A stretch of DNA of 64,000 nt from Actinomycetota bacterium. GTDB lineage: Bacteria; Actinomycetota; Actinomycetes; Actinomycetales; Dermatophilaceae. Below, in pieces: positions 1-7,976 of the stretch. The stretch lies in contig JAIUNK010000005.1 of the NCBI GenBank assembly GCA_020161845.1, forward strand, positions 1 through 64,000, in the 5' to 3' direction. Position numbers and translations under genes: made by a program. Each line of letters begins with the position of its first letter. Within the stretch, counting starts at the first letter, position 1. Under the pieces are notes generated by a model. It searched no databases, was not told where the DNA came from, and saw only the letters and a program-made list of their open reading frames with translations.

Positions 1-123
1 CCAGCGCGAACCTGCTGATGCGGGCCCGTGCCGTCGCCCTGGCCGGGTGATGACAGGGCGGTAGCCTGCCCGAAAACGGCCACAACGGCCCGAAAGAGCA
101 GATCAGAGGGGCCACCAGCAGCC

Positions 124-894
124 TCATCGGCACCGGATCCGCCAACCCCGGCGCCGCACCCACGAGTTGGCCCATAGATCAGCGCTTCCCAAGAACTCGT
201 CCCCGCCGAATCGGCCGCTGATGAGGTCCGGTTCATCGACATCGAGGATGCGCCGACCCGTCTCGCGGAGCACCTCGTCGGCATCCAGATGTCCCAGCCG
301 GGTATTGATGGCCTTGAAGTGGTCCAGGTCCAGGAAGGCCACCGCCCAGCCCGACTCGGCGGGCAGCCCGCTGACCAGCTCATGCAGGTCGGTCAGAAAC
401 CGGGGGAAGGTGGCCAACCCGGTCAAGGCGTCGGTGACGGCGTGTTGCCGAATGGCTGCCTCGCGAAGCGCCGCCGTGCGGGAGGCTTCCGCCAGCGCGA
501 TCAGGGCGGCCAGCACCGTCCGGTCCTGGCTGCCGTAGCGGCCGTGCGTCGCGGGACGGGACACGTGGAGCCGGGCGTGGACGCCCCAGTCGACCGTGAG
601 CTGGTGTCCGCCGAGCGGGCCTCCGACGCCGGTGTCGTGGGCCACAGCGGGGGCCTCCGCGGCGGCCCGATGAATCGCCGCCCTGCTCGAGCGGGTCGCC
701 TCGACGGCGTACCGGCACAATGCCGCATCGATCTCCTCCGGCGGCCACGGCACGGCTGCCGCGGCAGCACCGACGGACCGTACGCCGTGGCGCAGCGCAA
801 CCCACCGCGCGGTGGTCGCCGCCGCGTAGCACAGCAGCGCCCCTGCGCCGACGGTGAGCCCCACCACAGCGGACCGGTGCGGTTCAGTGCGCAT
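124..894 (-). CDS. Membrane-anchored GGDEF-domain protein, truncated and degenerate
   Basis: 256 residues. One N-terminal membrane segment (about 8-30), a middle region of no clear family (about 50-145), then the front half of a diguanylate cyclase domain from about 154. The GGDEF signature itself is intact at 230-234 and the metal-binding LDLD lies at 188-191, but only 22 residues follow GGDEF, where a complete domain needs about 70 more. Other positions are off-consensus: LTGL is followed by ATFPRF instead of NR, KAIN is followed by T instead of D, and GHxxGD reads GHLDAD. No RxxD inhibitory site is seen. It is last in the exopolysaccharide operon, overlapping the GT2 gene by 11 bases, so it is the obvious c-di-GMP partner of the MshEN module there. 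Activity is doubtful; it may be decaying or end at a rearrangement. Neither other frame restores the missing half. Confidence 0.8.
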   Translation of the reverse strand: MRTEPHRSAVVGLTVGAGALLCYAAATTARWVALRHGVRSVGAAAAAVPWPPEEIDAALCRYAVEATRSSRAAIHRAAAEAPAVAHDTGVGGPLGGHQLTVDWGVHARLHVSRPATHGRYGSQDRTVLAALIALAEASRTAALREAAIRQHAVTDALTGLATFPRFLTDLHELVSGLPAESGWAVAFLDLDHFKAINTRLGHLDADEVLRETGRRILDVDEPDLISGRFGGDEFLGSADLWANSWVRRRGWRIRCR

Positions 895-2857
895 CGGACT
901 CGTAGTCCTCGCTGATCCCGTGCGGGGTCTTCTCCCAGTGGTGCGGGCTGACCACCGTCTGCACCAGGGCCCGCCAGGCGGCGATCGCGTGCAGGGTCCA
1001 ATACAGCGGATTGAGCAGCCCGAAGACCCCGATCCGCCAGGAGTACCGGCGGGTGCCCGCCACCACCGCCGTCGCGATGACGAGGACGTTGCCGAACACC
1101 ATGCCCGCGATCGACATCCCGACCAGCCACACCGGCAGCTCCAGCCCGAACGTTCGGGTCCCCACGAAGGTGACGATCGTGAACAGGGTCACCACGGGAT
1201 AGAGCAGGAACGCCAACGGTGTGCCGAGGATCAGGCCCAGCATGCCCACCATCCCCGCGAAGCCCACCCGGCGGGCGAAGCGCACCGGGTGGCGCAGGTT
1301 GACGGCCGAGGTGATCAGATACCCCTTGATCCAGCGGGTTCGCTGTCGGATCCAGGCCGGGGTGGCCGCGCAGGCCTCCTCCCCGGTGGACGAGTCGATC
1401 ACGGTGACGCGATAACCCTCCACGGAGACCCGCAACCCCAGATCGGCGTCCTCGGTCACGTTGTAGGGGTCCCAGGCACCGAGCCGGCGCAGCACCTCGG
1501 TGTCGAAGTGATTGGAGGTGCCCCCCAGGGGCAGCGGGATGCCGGTACCCTCCAGCCCCGGCAGCATCGCGTCGAACCAGTGCGCGTACTCCACGGCGAA
1601 CATCCGGGTCAGGATGTTGTAGTCGGCGTTGAAGTAGCTCAGCGACGCCTGAGCCACGGCCAACGGCGGTTGATCGACGCCGAGGATCTCGCGTTCGAAG
1701 CGGTCCCGCTCGAAGGCCGCCACCGACCTGCGCAGCTGGTCGGGTTCCGGCCGGTCCTCGGCGTCGTAGATCACGACGTACTGGCCTCGCGCGAAGGCCA
1801 GGCCGTAATTGCAGGCGCGTGGTTTGGTCTTGGGGAACCCCTCGGGGACGACGAGCAGACGCACGTACTCCGGGGGCGCCGCGGCCTTGGCGGCGGCGAT
1901 CGTCTCGACGTCGTCCTCCTCCAGCAGGACCAGCACCTCCAGGCGGGACTTGGGCCAATCCAGGGCACCGAGGTTGTCGAGCAGCTTGTGCACGATATTG
2001 GCCTCGCGATACACGGGCACCAAGACCGTGTAGAAGGGCAGGTCCGCCTCATCGCGGGCCGGCGGGCGCCACACCGGGGGCAATCCGCGGGCGAGGCGTT
2101 CGCGCATCTCGGCGAGGCGACGGCCGTCACTGACGGCCCGGGCGTGGGGTTCCCGCAGCGCGGCCATCGCCTTGAACACCATGCTGAACGAGAACGCCGC
2201 GTTGGCAGCGACCAGCAGTCCGACGAACGTCCGCCGGAGATCGATGACGGCAGCCACGATCAGGACCGCCAGCGCCACGAACGGCAGAGCCGCCTGCCAC
2301 CAGGTCAGCCCGGGCAGGGCGGACCGGTCCGGCTTCGAGGTCGCCAGCGAGTCCTGGGCCAGGTGCAACAGTTGGGTGCGATGCGCCGCGGAGGCTGCGT
2401 GGCGCAGGTCCCAGGGCGTCGTGAGCAGGTGCTCGACCGGCATCCCGGCGAACCACCGCGCGATGGCGGCCGCCTGCGCGGCGTCCGGGCGGTACGTCGT
2501 GGCGACCCGCAGGGTGCCCTCTGGCGTGCGGTCCAGGGCGATCCAGCCGCCGGCGAGGAGATCTTCGAACGGCACCTGGCGAGCGAGGGCCGGGTCCGGG
2601 GGGGTGTCCAACAGGTCCACGACCGGCATGGCCCACTGCTCGCCGAGGGCATCGAACAGGGCTCGCCGGCTGACGGCACCCATCAGCAACAAGTGCTCCC
2701 CGAGCAGCCCGCCCTCGCGGCGTTGCCGCAGCAGCGCCGCGTCGATGTCCGCTGGGCTGACCGCGCCGCGGCGCAGCAGGACGTCGCCGATGCGCGGCGG
2801 CGACCCGGTGATGTCTGGGGGCAGGCCCCTCGGGGGGGCTATTCCGGAGCTACTCAT
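884..2857 (-). CDS. GT2 polysaccharide synthase with N-terminal MshEN c-di-GMP-binding module
   Basis: 657 residues. The N-terminus carries two consecutive 24-residue MshEN-type repeats (22-45 and 51-74) separated by exactly five residues; both have the R/L-x-G, LL, G and final LxxQ pattern known to bind cyclic di-GMP. Two membrane segments follow (about 188-206 and 210-228). The cytosolic GT2 domain runs from about 274 to 515, with DAED at 365-368, TED at 468-470 and the processive-synthase motif QRTRW at 505-509; several membrane helices close the protein. It probably polymerises and exports a beta-linked glycan under c-di-GMP control, comparable in principle to E. coli NfrB, a GT2 with an MshEN domain. 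The ATG at 2857 overlaps the stop of the upstream GT-C gene (ATGA). The sugar is unknown. Confidence 0.9.
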   Translation of the reverse strand: MSSSGIAPPRGLPPDITGSPPRIGDVLLRRGAVSPADIDAALLRQRREGGLLGEHLLLMGAVSRRALFDALGEQWAMPVVDLLDTPPDPALARQVPFEDLLAGGWIALDRTPEGTLRVATTYRPDAAQAAAIARWFAGMPVEHLLTTPWDLRHAASAAHRTQLLHLAQDSLATSKPDRSALPGLTWWQAALPFVALAVLIVAAVIDLRRTFVGLLVAANAAFSFSMVFKAMAALREPHARAVSDGRRLAEMRERLARGLPPVWRPPARDEADLPFYTVLVPVYREANIVHKLLDNLGALDWPKSRLEVLVLLEEDDVETIAAAKAAAPPEYVRLLVVPEGFPKTKPRACNYGLAFARGQYVVIYDAEDRPEPDQLRRSVAAFERDRFEREILGVDQPPLAVAQASLSYFNADYNILTRMFAVEYAHWFDAMLPGLEGTGIPLPLGGTSNHFDTEVLRRLGAWDPYNVTEDADLGLRVSVEGYRVTVIDSSTGEEACAATPAWIRQRTRWIKGYLITSAVNLRHPVRFARRVGFAGMVGMLGLILGTPLAFLLYPVVTLFTIVTFVGTRTFGLELPVWLVGMSIAGMVFGNVLVIATAVVAGTRRYSWRIGVFGLLNPLYWTLHAIAAWRALVQTVVSPHHWEKTPHGISEDYESDAH

Positions 2858-4560
2858 GGCGCCTCGATCCGCCGCAGGATCACCAGCGAGCCGGCCCGAT
2901 GGACCTCCCGGAAGGCCTGGATCCGTGGGGGGTCCGCGCCCAGGGTCGCTCCGACCAGGTCCTGCTGAGTGCCGGGCTGGTCCGAGCTGGTGTGGTGCAT
3001 GAAGATCCAGCGCACGTGCTCGGCCGGTCGGGTCAGCGCGGCCCGAAACAGGTCCCCGTCGCTGCGGTTGATCTGTTGCCTGAGGGGGATCCCCACGATC
3101 GGGGAGGCCGGGATGGCCGCCTCGTCCAGCAGCAGCAGCCCGCCGTCGTAGTGGCTGCCCAGCCAGCTGGCGGCCGCCGTCCGGTCCGCTTCCGTCGCCC
3201 GGTTGTTGACCGCCTCGGTGAGCACACTGGCCCGGCCCGGGTAGTCCGCGGCCCACCAGAGTTGCTGCACGGTCAGCACGCCGATCAGCAGCGTCAGCGT
3301 GCCGGCCGCCCGCCAGTGGCCCGCCGTGGGCAGCCGCTTCGGCGCGGCAGCGGGCCTCCGCCAGTGCTGGGTGACCGCCAGGGAGGTGCCCACCCCGACG
3401 AGCATCGCCAGCCACGGCAGCGTGGACAGGGCCTGTCGGTTGTTGAAGGCGCCCACCGGCAGGGACGCCTCGTTCATCATGATGTGCTGCCCGCTGTACA
3501 GGCCGTAGACCAGGAAGGCGGTGGGTGCCGCGGCAACCCAGACGGCCAGGGCGCGCCGGTCCAGGCCCCAGCGCAGGCACATCAGCAGCAGGCCCAACGT
3601 CGCCAGCAGCAGGGTGGATACCCCGGCGATGCCCCGCACCCCGGCGGCATAGGTGTCCAGGGTCAGGCCGAGGCTGCCGTCCGTGGTCATCAGGCCCTCG
3701 GCGCGATAGACGGCGTTGAAGGCGCTGGCCGAATAGGCCCCGCGGGCGAAGTCCAGCGGGTCGCCGTACATCGCGAAGTTGTAGGCCAGCCAGGCCAGGA
3801 TCGCGGCGATGGACGGCGCCACGAACGACCCCGCCAGCACCACGCTCCGGCGCAGCGGGTTCCCGCGCTGGAGCGCGACGATCAGCACGTACGCGGTCGC
3901 AGCGGCGGCCGTGGCCCACCCCTCATAACGAGTCAGGCAACCGGCGGCGGCCGGCAGCCCAGCGAAGACCGCCAGCTCCCCACCGCTGAGGTGCCGGGTC
4001 GAGGTGGCCCACCGGGCCAGGGCCGCGATGGTCAGCATCGCCGTAGCCACCAGCACGGGTTCGGTCAGGGCGGTGCTGCTCAGATAGAGGAAGCTGGGAT
4101 TGACGGCCAACACCAGGACCGCGGCAACGCGCCCCGCCCAGTGGACCGAGAGCCGAGCCAGCGCCCGGTACAGCGCAGCGGCGGCCGCCGCCAGGCTCCC
4201 CGTGCCGACGATCGCCCCGGCCGCGCCGGTGCTCCACAACCACAACGACTGGGCCCACGGCATGAGCAGCAGGTGCGGGACCGGCGGCCAGACGGTGCCC
4301 AGCTGTTGTGATCCGGGGCTGGCGGAGTCGAGGACCCGTCGTGCGATCGTCAGGTGCGAGAGCGAATCGTTGTAATCGAAGACGTGACCGGTGCGCACGC
4401 TGTACGTCGAGACGGCCGCCCCGAGGGCCGCGACCAGAAGAAAGACGATGGTGGTGCCGGGCACCGCCCGGCTGGCCACGACCCGGGTGGCGGCCTTGCC
4501 GGCTGGGGTGACGGCGGCAACCGCGTGGGTCGGCAGCGGCCGCAGGTCCGAAGCGGTCAT
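2854..4560 (-). CDS. GT-C fold multi-pass glycosyltransferase (ArnT/PMT-like)
   Basis: 568 residues with about ten to twelve hydrophobic segments from residue 35 to about 440 and a soluble C-terminal tail of roughly 100 residues. An acidic loop motif (DYNDS at 62-66) just after the first helix is where GT-C enzymes place catalytic acidic residues. Such enzymes move a sugar from a polyprenyl-phosphate donor to an acceptor on the outer face of the membrane. It lies three bases after the BcsB-like gene and overlaps the GT2 gene by four, so it belongs to the same operon and may decorate the secreted polymer or a lipid anchor. The family assignment is by topology and the acidic motif; the acceptor is unknown. 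Confidence 0.75.
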   Translation of the reverse strand: MTASDLRPLPTHAVAAVTPAGKAATRVVASRAVPGTTIVFLLVAALGAAVSTYSVRTGHVFDYNDSLSHLTIARRVLDSASPGSQQLGTVWPPVPHLLLMPWAQSLWLWSTGAAGAIVGTGSLAAAAAALYRALARLSVHWAGRVAAVLVLAVNPSFLYLSSTALTEPVLVATAMLTIAALARWATSTRHLSGGELAVFAGLPAAAGCLTRYEGWATAAAATAYVLIVALQRGNPLRRSVVLAGSFVAPSIAAILAWLAYNFAMYGDPLDFARGAYSASAFNAVYRAEGLMTTDGSLGLTLDTYAAGVRGIAGVSTLLLATLGLLLMCLRWGLDRRALAVWVAAAPTAFLVYGLYSGQHIMMNEASLPVGAFNNRQALSTLPWLAMLVGVGTSLAVTQHWRRPAAAPKRLPTAGHWRAAGTLTLLIGVLTVQQLWWAADYPGRASVLTEAVNNRATEADRTAAASWLGSHYDGGLLLLDEAAIPASPIVGIPLRQQINRSDGDLFRAALTRPAEHVRWIFMHHTSSDQPGTQQDLVGATLGADPPRIQAFREVHRAGSLVILRRIEAP

Positions 4561-4563
4561 CGG

Positions 4564-6636
4564 TCAGCCCGCGTCGGACGGCGGCCTCGTGGTGGCGCGT
4601 TCCTGCTCCTCCTGCGCGTTGACGTATCGGTCGATCTCGCGGCGGCGGCGACGCGACACGAGGGATCGGCCGAGCAGCAGCACGAGGACAACGGCGCCGC
4701 CGACCGCGAACCACCAGGCGGGCCAGTCCCGCTCCTGGACCGCGGCGGCCTGCGGGAAGATGTCCTGGGCGGTGATCGAGAACGGCTTGGTGGTGCCGTT
4801 GGCGAGGAACACATCGCCGGACAGCGCGGCCCAGGACTGCCCGGCGACGGCCTGCGCGAGCCGATTCACCTGGGGTGCCGCCTGATCGGACTGGCTGGCC
4901 CACCCGCCGAGCAACAGCAGGTCCCGGCCGCCGGACGAGGCGGCCACGAGGGCGCCGTACGGGGCGTCGGTGCCGACCGCGAGGCGTTCGGTGCGGGTAT
5001 AGAGCAGGCGCATCCCATACAGCCGCAGCGGGGCCCCGACTCGATCGCTGTCGTCCCCGGTGGCGCCGATCAAGAGACCGGACTGGCCACCGGAAAGCAG
5101 GGCCTGCGGGCTGATCAGCCGCGGCGTCAGAGCCCCGCGGTTGGCCTGCTGCAAGGAACTGACCAGCGCGGCGGCCTGCTGCAGACCGCGGTCGCGGTCC
5201 GGACCGCTACCCCGGATGGCGATGGGCAGCGTGCCTCCGAGCACCTGCGGGAAGCGGGCGAAACCGGTGAGTCGGCCGGTGCCCGGGTCCGCGGTGATGC
5301 TGCTGGTGCCGCCGTCGATGTCGACGGAAAGCGGGATTCCGGTCAGATCCCGTTCACAGCGGCCGCCCGCGGGGACGGCGTGCACCGAGACGCTCAGGCC
5401 GTTGTCGGCCTGGATGGCCGAGGTCGGAGCCTGCGCCTCGACGGTGAAGGTGTCCCGTGTCGTGGTCAGATCCAGCGAGGCGATCAAGAGATCATTCCAG
5501 CGCACATCGAGCGTGGCGGCGGTGTCCTTCGGGAGCGCCGAATGGGTGCCGCTCAGGACTATCCGGGCCCCGGCGACGGGGCGCCCGAAGGCCGACTGCG
5601 GAGCACCGACATAGGCGGTTGAGGTGCCATAGCCGCCGAGGCTGAGTCGAGCGGTGCCGAGCTCAGCCAGGGTCCGCTGCATCGGGTCCGGCGACCCGGA
5701 CGGCGCCGCGGTCGCCGCCGGGGTCGCGGATGACCCGGCGATGGTGGTCGCGGACAACCCGGTCGAGATCGCCCCGCCCAGCTCGACGGCAGCCGAGTTC
5801 AAGGCGGCGGCGGCATCCGTCAGCTCCGGGCCCCGACCGGTCAAGGTCAGCGTCGGAATCCCCTCGGGGGCGGTGACTTGCGCCTGGACGGCGTCCGTCC
5901 CGGATCGCAGGATCACGATCCGGCGTCCCGGGGTGGAGGTGCGGGGCGGCACGTCCGTCAGGGCGACCGGGCTGCCCGGGTAGCGGCGGCTCAACGCGGC
6001 GACCGCCGTCAGTCCCGCCGCGGCCAGGTCATCGTCGGCGCCTGGCGGGACCACGACGGTCAGGCCGGGGCTGGCCGGGGGGAAGAAGGTCGCCAGGCTG
6101 GTCGGCACCACCTCGTGACCGCTCAGCTGCACCGTGGGATCGGCCAGCGTGATCGTGCTGATGGACCGGGAGCACACCGAGGTGTCGGAGAGCGGTTGGC
6201 GCACCCGCAGCGTGATGGCGCGACTCGTGGTCAGGTCGGTCGGCTCCAGCGGGATGGTGACGGTACGCCGACCCGAGGCGGGCAGTCCGACGTCGGCCAG
6301 CGCCACCCGGTCCCCGACGAGGATCGAGGCGGTCCCCCGATCACCGGTCAGGGTGGCCGTGATCCCGGTGGCCTTGGTGCCCTCGGGAATCGGCAGGACC
6401 AGCGCCTGCGAGGTCGCGCCCGCCCCGGCGCTGACTTGGCTGCGGAACCCCAGGGTCAACGGAGGGACGCTGACATTGCTGTCACCGGGTCCGGGGGTGG
6501 GAGCCTCCGCGGTGCTCTGGACGCTGCGGGTCGAACTCGTCACCGCGGCCGCCCCAGTCGTGCCCAGCAGGGCGCCGCCGATACAGGTCACCGCGAGCGT
6601 CGACATCAGCCGCCGACGTGTCGTCCGCAGGTGCAT
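4564..6636 (-). CDS. BcsB-like cellulose synthase accessory protein
   Basis: 690 residues: a signal peptide (about 1-32), a large extracytoplasmic part made of two repeated carbohydrate-binding plus flavodoxin-like units (about 50-620), one C-terminal membrane helix (about 632-652) and a short basic cytoplasmic tail. This matches the BcsB family, which guides the nascent glucan away from the synthase and contributes a helix to the channel. It is first in the four-gene operon, with a good ribosome site (GGAGAGG) before the ATG at 6636. BcsB in this context argues that the GT2 enzyme makes a cellulose-like or other beta-glycan. Its single C-terminal anchor fits a Gram-positive envelope without an outer-membrane porin; no BcsC-like gene is present. 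Confidence 0.82.
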   Translation of the reverse strand: MHLRTTRRRLMSTLAVTCIGGALLGTTGAAAVTSSTRSVQSTAEAPTPGPGDSNVSVPPLTLGFRSQVSAGAGATSQALVLPIPEGTKATGITATLTGDRGTASILVGDRVALADVGLPASGRRTVTIPLEPTDLTTSRAITLRVRQPLSDTSVCSRSISTITLADPTVQLSGHEVVPTSLATFFPPASPGLTVVVPPGADDDLAAAGLTAVAALSRRYPGSPVALTDVPPRTSTPGRRIVILRSGTDAVQAQVTAPEGIPTLTLTGRGPELTDAAAALNSAAVELGGAISTGLSATTIAGSSATPAATAAPSGSPDPMQRTLAELGTARLSLGGYGTSTAYVGAPQSAFGRPVAGARIVLSGTHSALPKDTAATLDVRWNDLLIASLDLTTTRDTFTVEAQAPTSAIQADNGLSVSVHAVPAGGRCERDLTGIPLSVDIDGGTSSITADPGTGRLTGFARFPQVLGGTLPIAIRGSGPDRDRGLQQAAALVSSLQQANRGALTPRLISPQALLSGGQSGLLIGATGDDSDRVGAPLRLYGMRLLYTRTERLAVGTDAPYGALVAASSGGRDLLLLGGWASQSDQAAPQVNRLAQAVAGQSWAALSGDVFLANGTTKPFSITAQDIFPQAAAVQERDWPAWWFAVGGAVVLVLLLGRSLVSRRRRREIDRYVNAQEEQERATTRPPSDAG

Positions 6637-6724
6637 CGCACCTCTCCATCTGGTCTGTCCTCAGGCGCACGGTTGCGCACCCACCCCGCGTGCTATTCGT
6701 CAATGCCGGGGCTGACCTGATGCG
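6637..6724. promoter_or_regulatory. Upstream region of the exopolysaccharide operon
   Basis: This 88-base gap between the minus-strand operon and the end of the upstream oxidoreductase gene must hold any operon-specific promoter. A TTGACG hexamer on the minus strand (6698-6703) is a possible -35 element, but I find no convincing -10 at the right distance. A GTGCGC direct repeat and a short GCGCA/TGCGC inverted repeat lie between it and the start codon. Confidence 0.25.
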
Positions 6725-7840
6725 TTACGGGCGGCCGGCGCTGCCGCCGATGACCACCTCGCGGGACTCGACGGCGCTGATCCGGGCTGCATCCAGGACC
6801 GCCAGGGTGTGCACCGCGTCCGCCGGGTCGACCGGCAACGTCGCCTGCCGCACCGGGTACGTCTGGGCCGACGTCTGGGCCGACGTCTGCGCCGACGTCT
6901 TCGCGGCCGGTCGGGCCTCAAGCGCCGCGGCCACCACCCGGTAGAAGTCCTCCGCCCCGCCGGGCGGCAGTGGCGCGGGCCGCCGCGCCGTACCGGCCAC
7001 CACCCATCCCGCGCAGCCCGGCGCGTTGCGCAGGTCCGGATACCAGGACTCGTCCTCGAACTCGTCCCAGACGTACGCCGCGCGCGAGCCGACCACCCGC
7101 AGCCGCGGGCCGGGCGCCGGCTGCACCGAGGACACCCACAGCATCGAGGTCGACCCGGGCGGCGCACCGGCCAGGCCCCCACCGGCGTGCCGGCAGAACA
7201 GCACCGCGTCGTCGTCGGCGGGGGTGCTCAGCGCCGCCACGGTGGCCGTGACCCCGGTGACGCGGCCCAAGACCTGCACGGCCAGGTCGACTACGTGGCT
7301 GCCCAGGTCCAGCAGCACCCCGCCGCCGGCCTGCCAGGGGGTGTCCTCGCGCCAGCGGTGCAGCGGTTCGGGCCGCCACCGCTCGTAGCGCATCTCCAGG
7401 CGCCGGACCTCCCCCAGTTCGCCGTTCGCCAACAGCGCCGACAGCGCCCGCGGGCCCTCGTCGTACCGGCGGTTCTGATACACCGTCAGCGGCACCGCAG
7501 CGGCCGCCGCCTCCGCCACCACCGCCGCGGCCGTCGCCGCGTCGCAGGCCAACGGCTTGTCGACGACGCAGGGCAGCCCCGCCGCCACCACCTGCCGCAC
7601 GTGGTCGGGGTGCGCACCGGTCGGGGTGGCCAGCACCACCACGTCGATCGCCAGGTCTGTGGCGCTCGCCAGCAGCGCGCTCAGGTCGGGCACGACCACC
7701 ACCCCCGGCCAGTCCGCCCGGGCCTGGGCGCCGCGGTCCGGATCGCCGGTCGCGACGGCGGCGACCACGGCGCCGGCGGCCCGTAGAAACGGGACGTGGA
7801 TGGTTCGGGCGTAGGCATATCCGGCCAGGGCGACGCGCAT
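6725..7840 (-). CDS. Gfo/Idh/MocA-family NAD(P)-dependent oxidoreductase
   Basis: 371 residues. The N-terminus is a Rossmann fold starting at residue 1 (VALAGYAYAR in place of the usual GxGxxG), followed by the family's conserved EKP-type loop, here VDKPL at about 94-98, and a C-terminal alpha/beta substrate domain with the GGGVLLDLGSHVVDL motif. These enzymes oxidise or reduce hydroxyls on sugars and inositols. I chose the ATG at 7840, preceded by a purine-rich AGGGTGGG; an in-frame start 63 bases further out adds only low-complexity residues. It diverges from the NdvB-like gene. A run of SAQT repeats near the C-terminus is encoded by a 12-base tandem array. Substrate unknown. Confidence 0.85.
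   Translation of the reverse strand: MRVALAGYAYARTIHVPFLRAAGAVVAAVATGDPDRGAQARADWPGVVVVPDLSALLASATDLAIDVVVLATPTGAHPDHVRQVVAAGLPCVVDKPLACDAATAAAVVAEAAAAAVPLTVYQNRRYDEGPRALSALLANGELGEVRRLEMRYERWRPEPLHRWREDTPWQAGGGVLLDLGSHVVDLAVQVLGRVTGVTATVAALSTPADDDAVLFCRHAGGGLAGAPPGSTSMLWVSSVQPAPGPRLRVVGSRAAYVWDEFEDESWYPDLRNAPGCAGWVVAGTARRPAPLPPGGAEDFYRVVAAALEARPAAKTSAQTSAQTSAQTYPVRQATLPVDPADAVHTLAVLDAARISAVESREVVIGGSAGRP
6861..6908. repeat. 12-bp tandem repeat inside the oxidoreductase gene
   Basis: Four consecutive units of GTCTGGGCCGAC (the last two diverged) that add a SAQT tetrapeptide run to the protein. The length is a multiple of three, so unit gain or loss keeps the frame. Confidence 0.8.
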
Positions 7841-7976
7841 GGACCCACCCTGCCTCGTCGGCGGTCCGGCCGCCACGCCCACCCGCCAGGCCGCCACGCC
7901 CACCCCGCCACGCCCACTCGCATCCCGGGGGCCGGCTCACCCGGCCGAGGCCGGGCACTTCGGGCAGACTGAGCCG

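Noticed and set aside
3-50. Plus-strand frame ending in TGA at 48-50 that could be the tail of a gene entering from the left
   Set aside because: Only 15 residues are visible (SANLLMRARAVALAG); a faint likeness to a GGDEF-domain end is not enough to call a gene or an inversion.
7839-7976. In-frame ATG extension of the NdvB-like protein
   Set aside because: It overlaps the divergent oxidoreductase start and encodes only repetitive Pro/Thr/Ala residues from CCACGCCCAC reiterations; kept as an alternative start.
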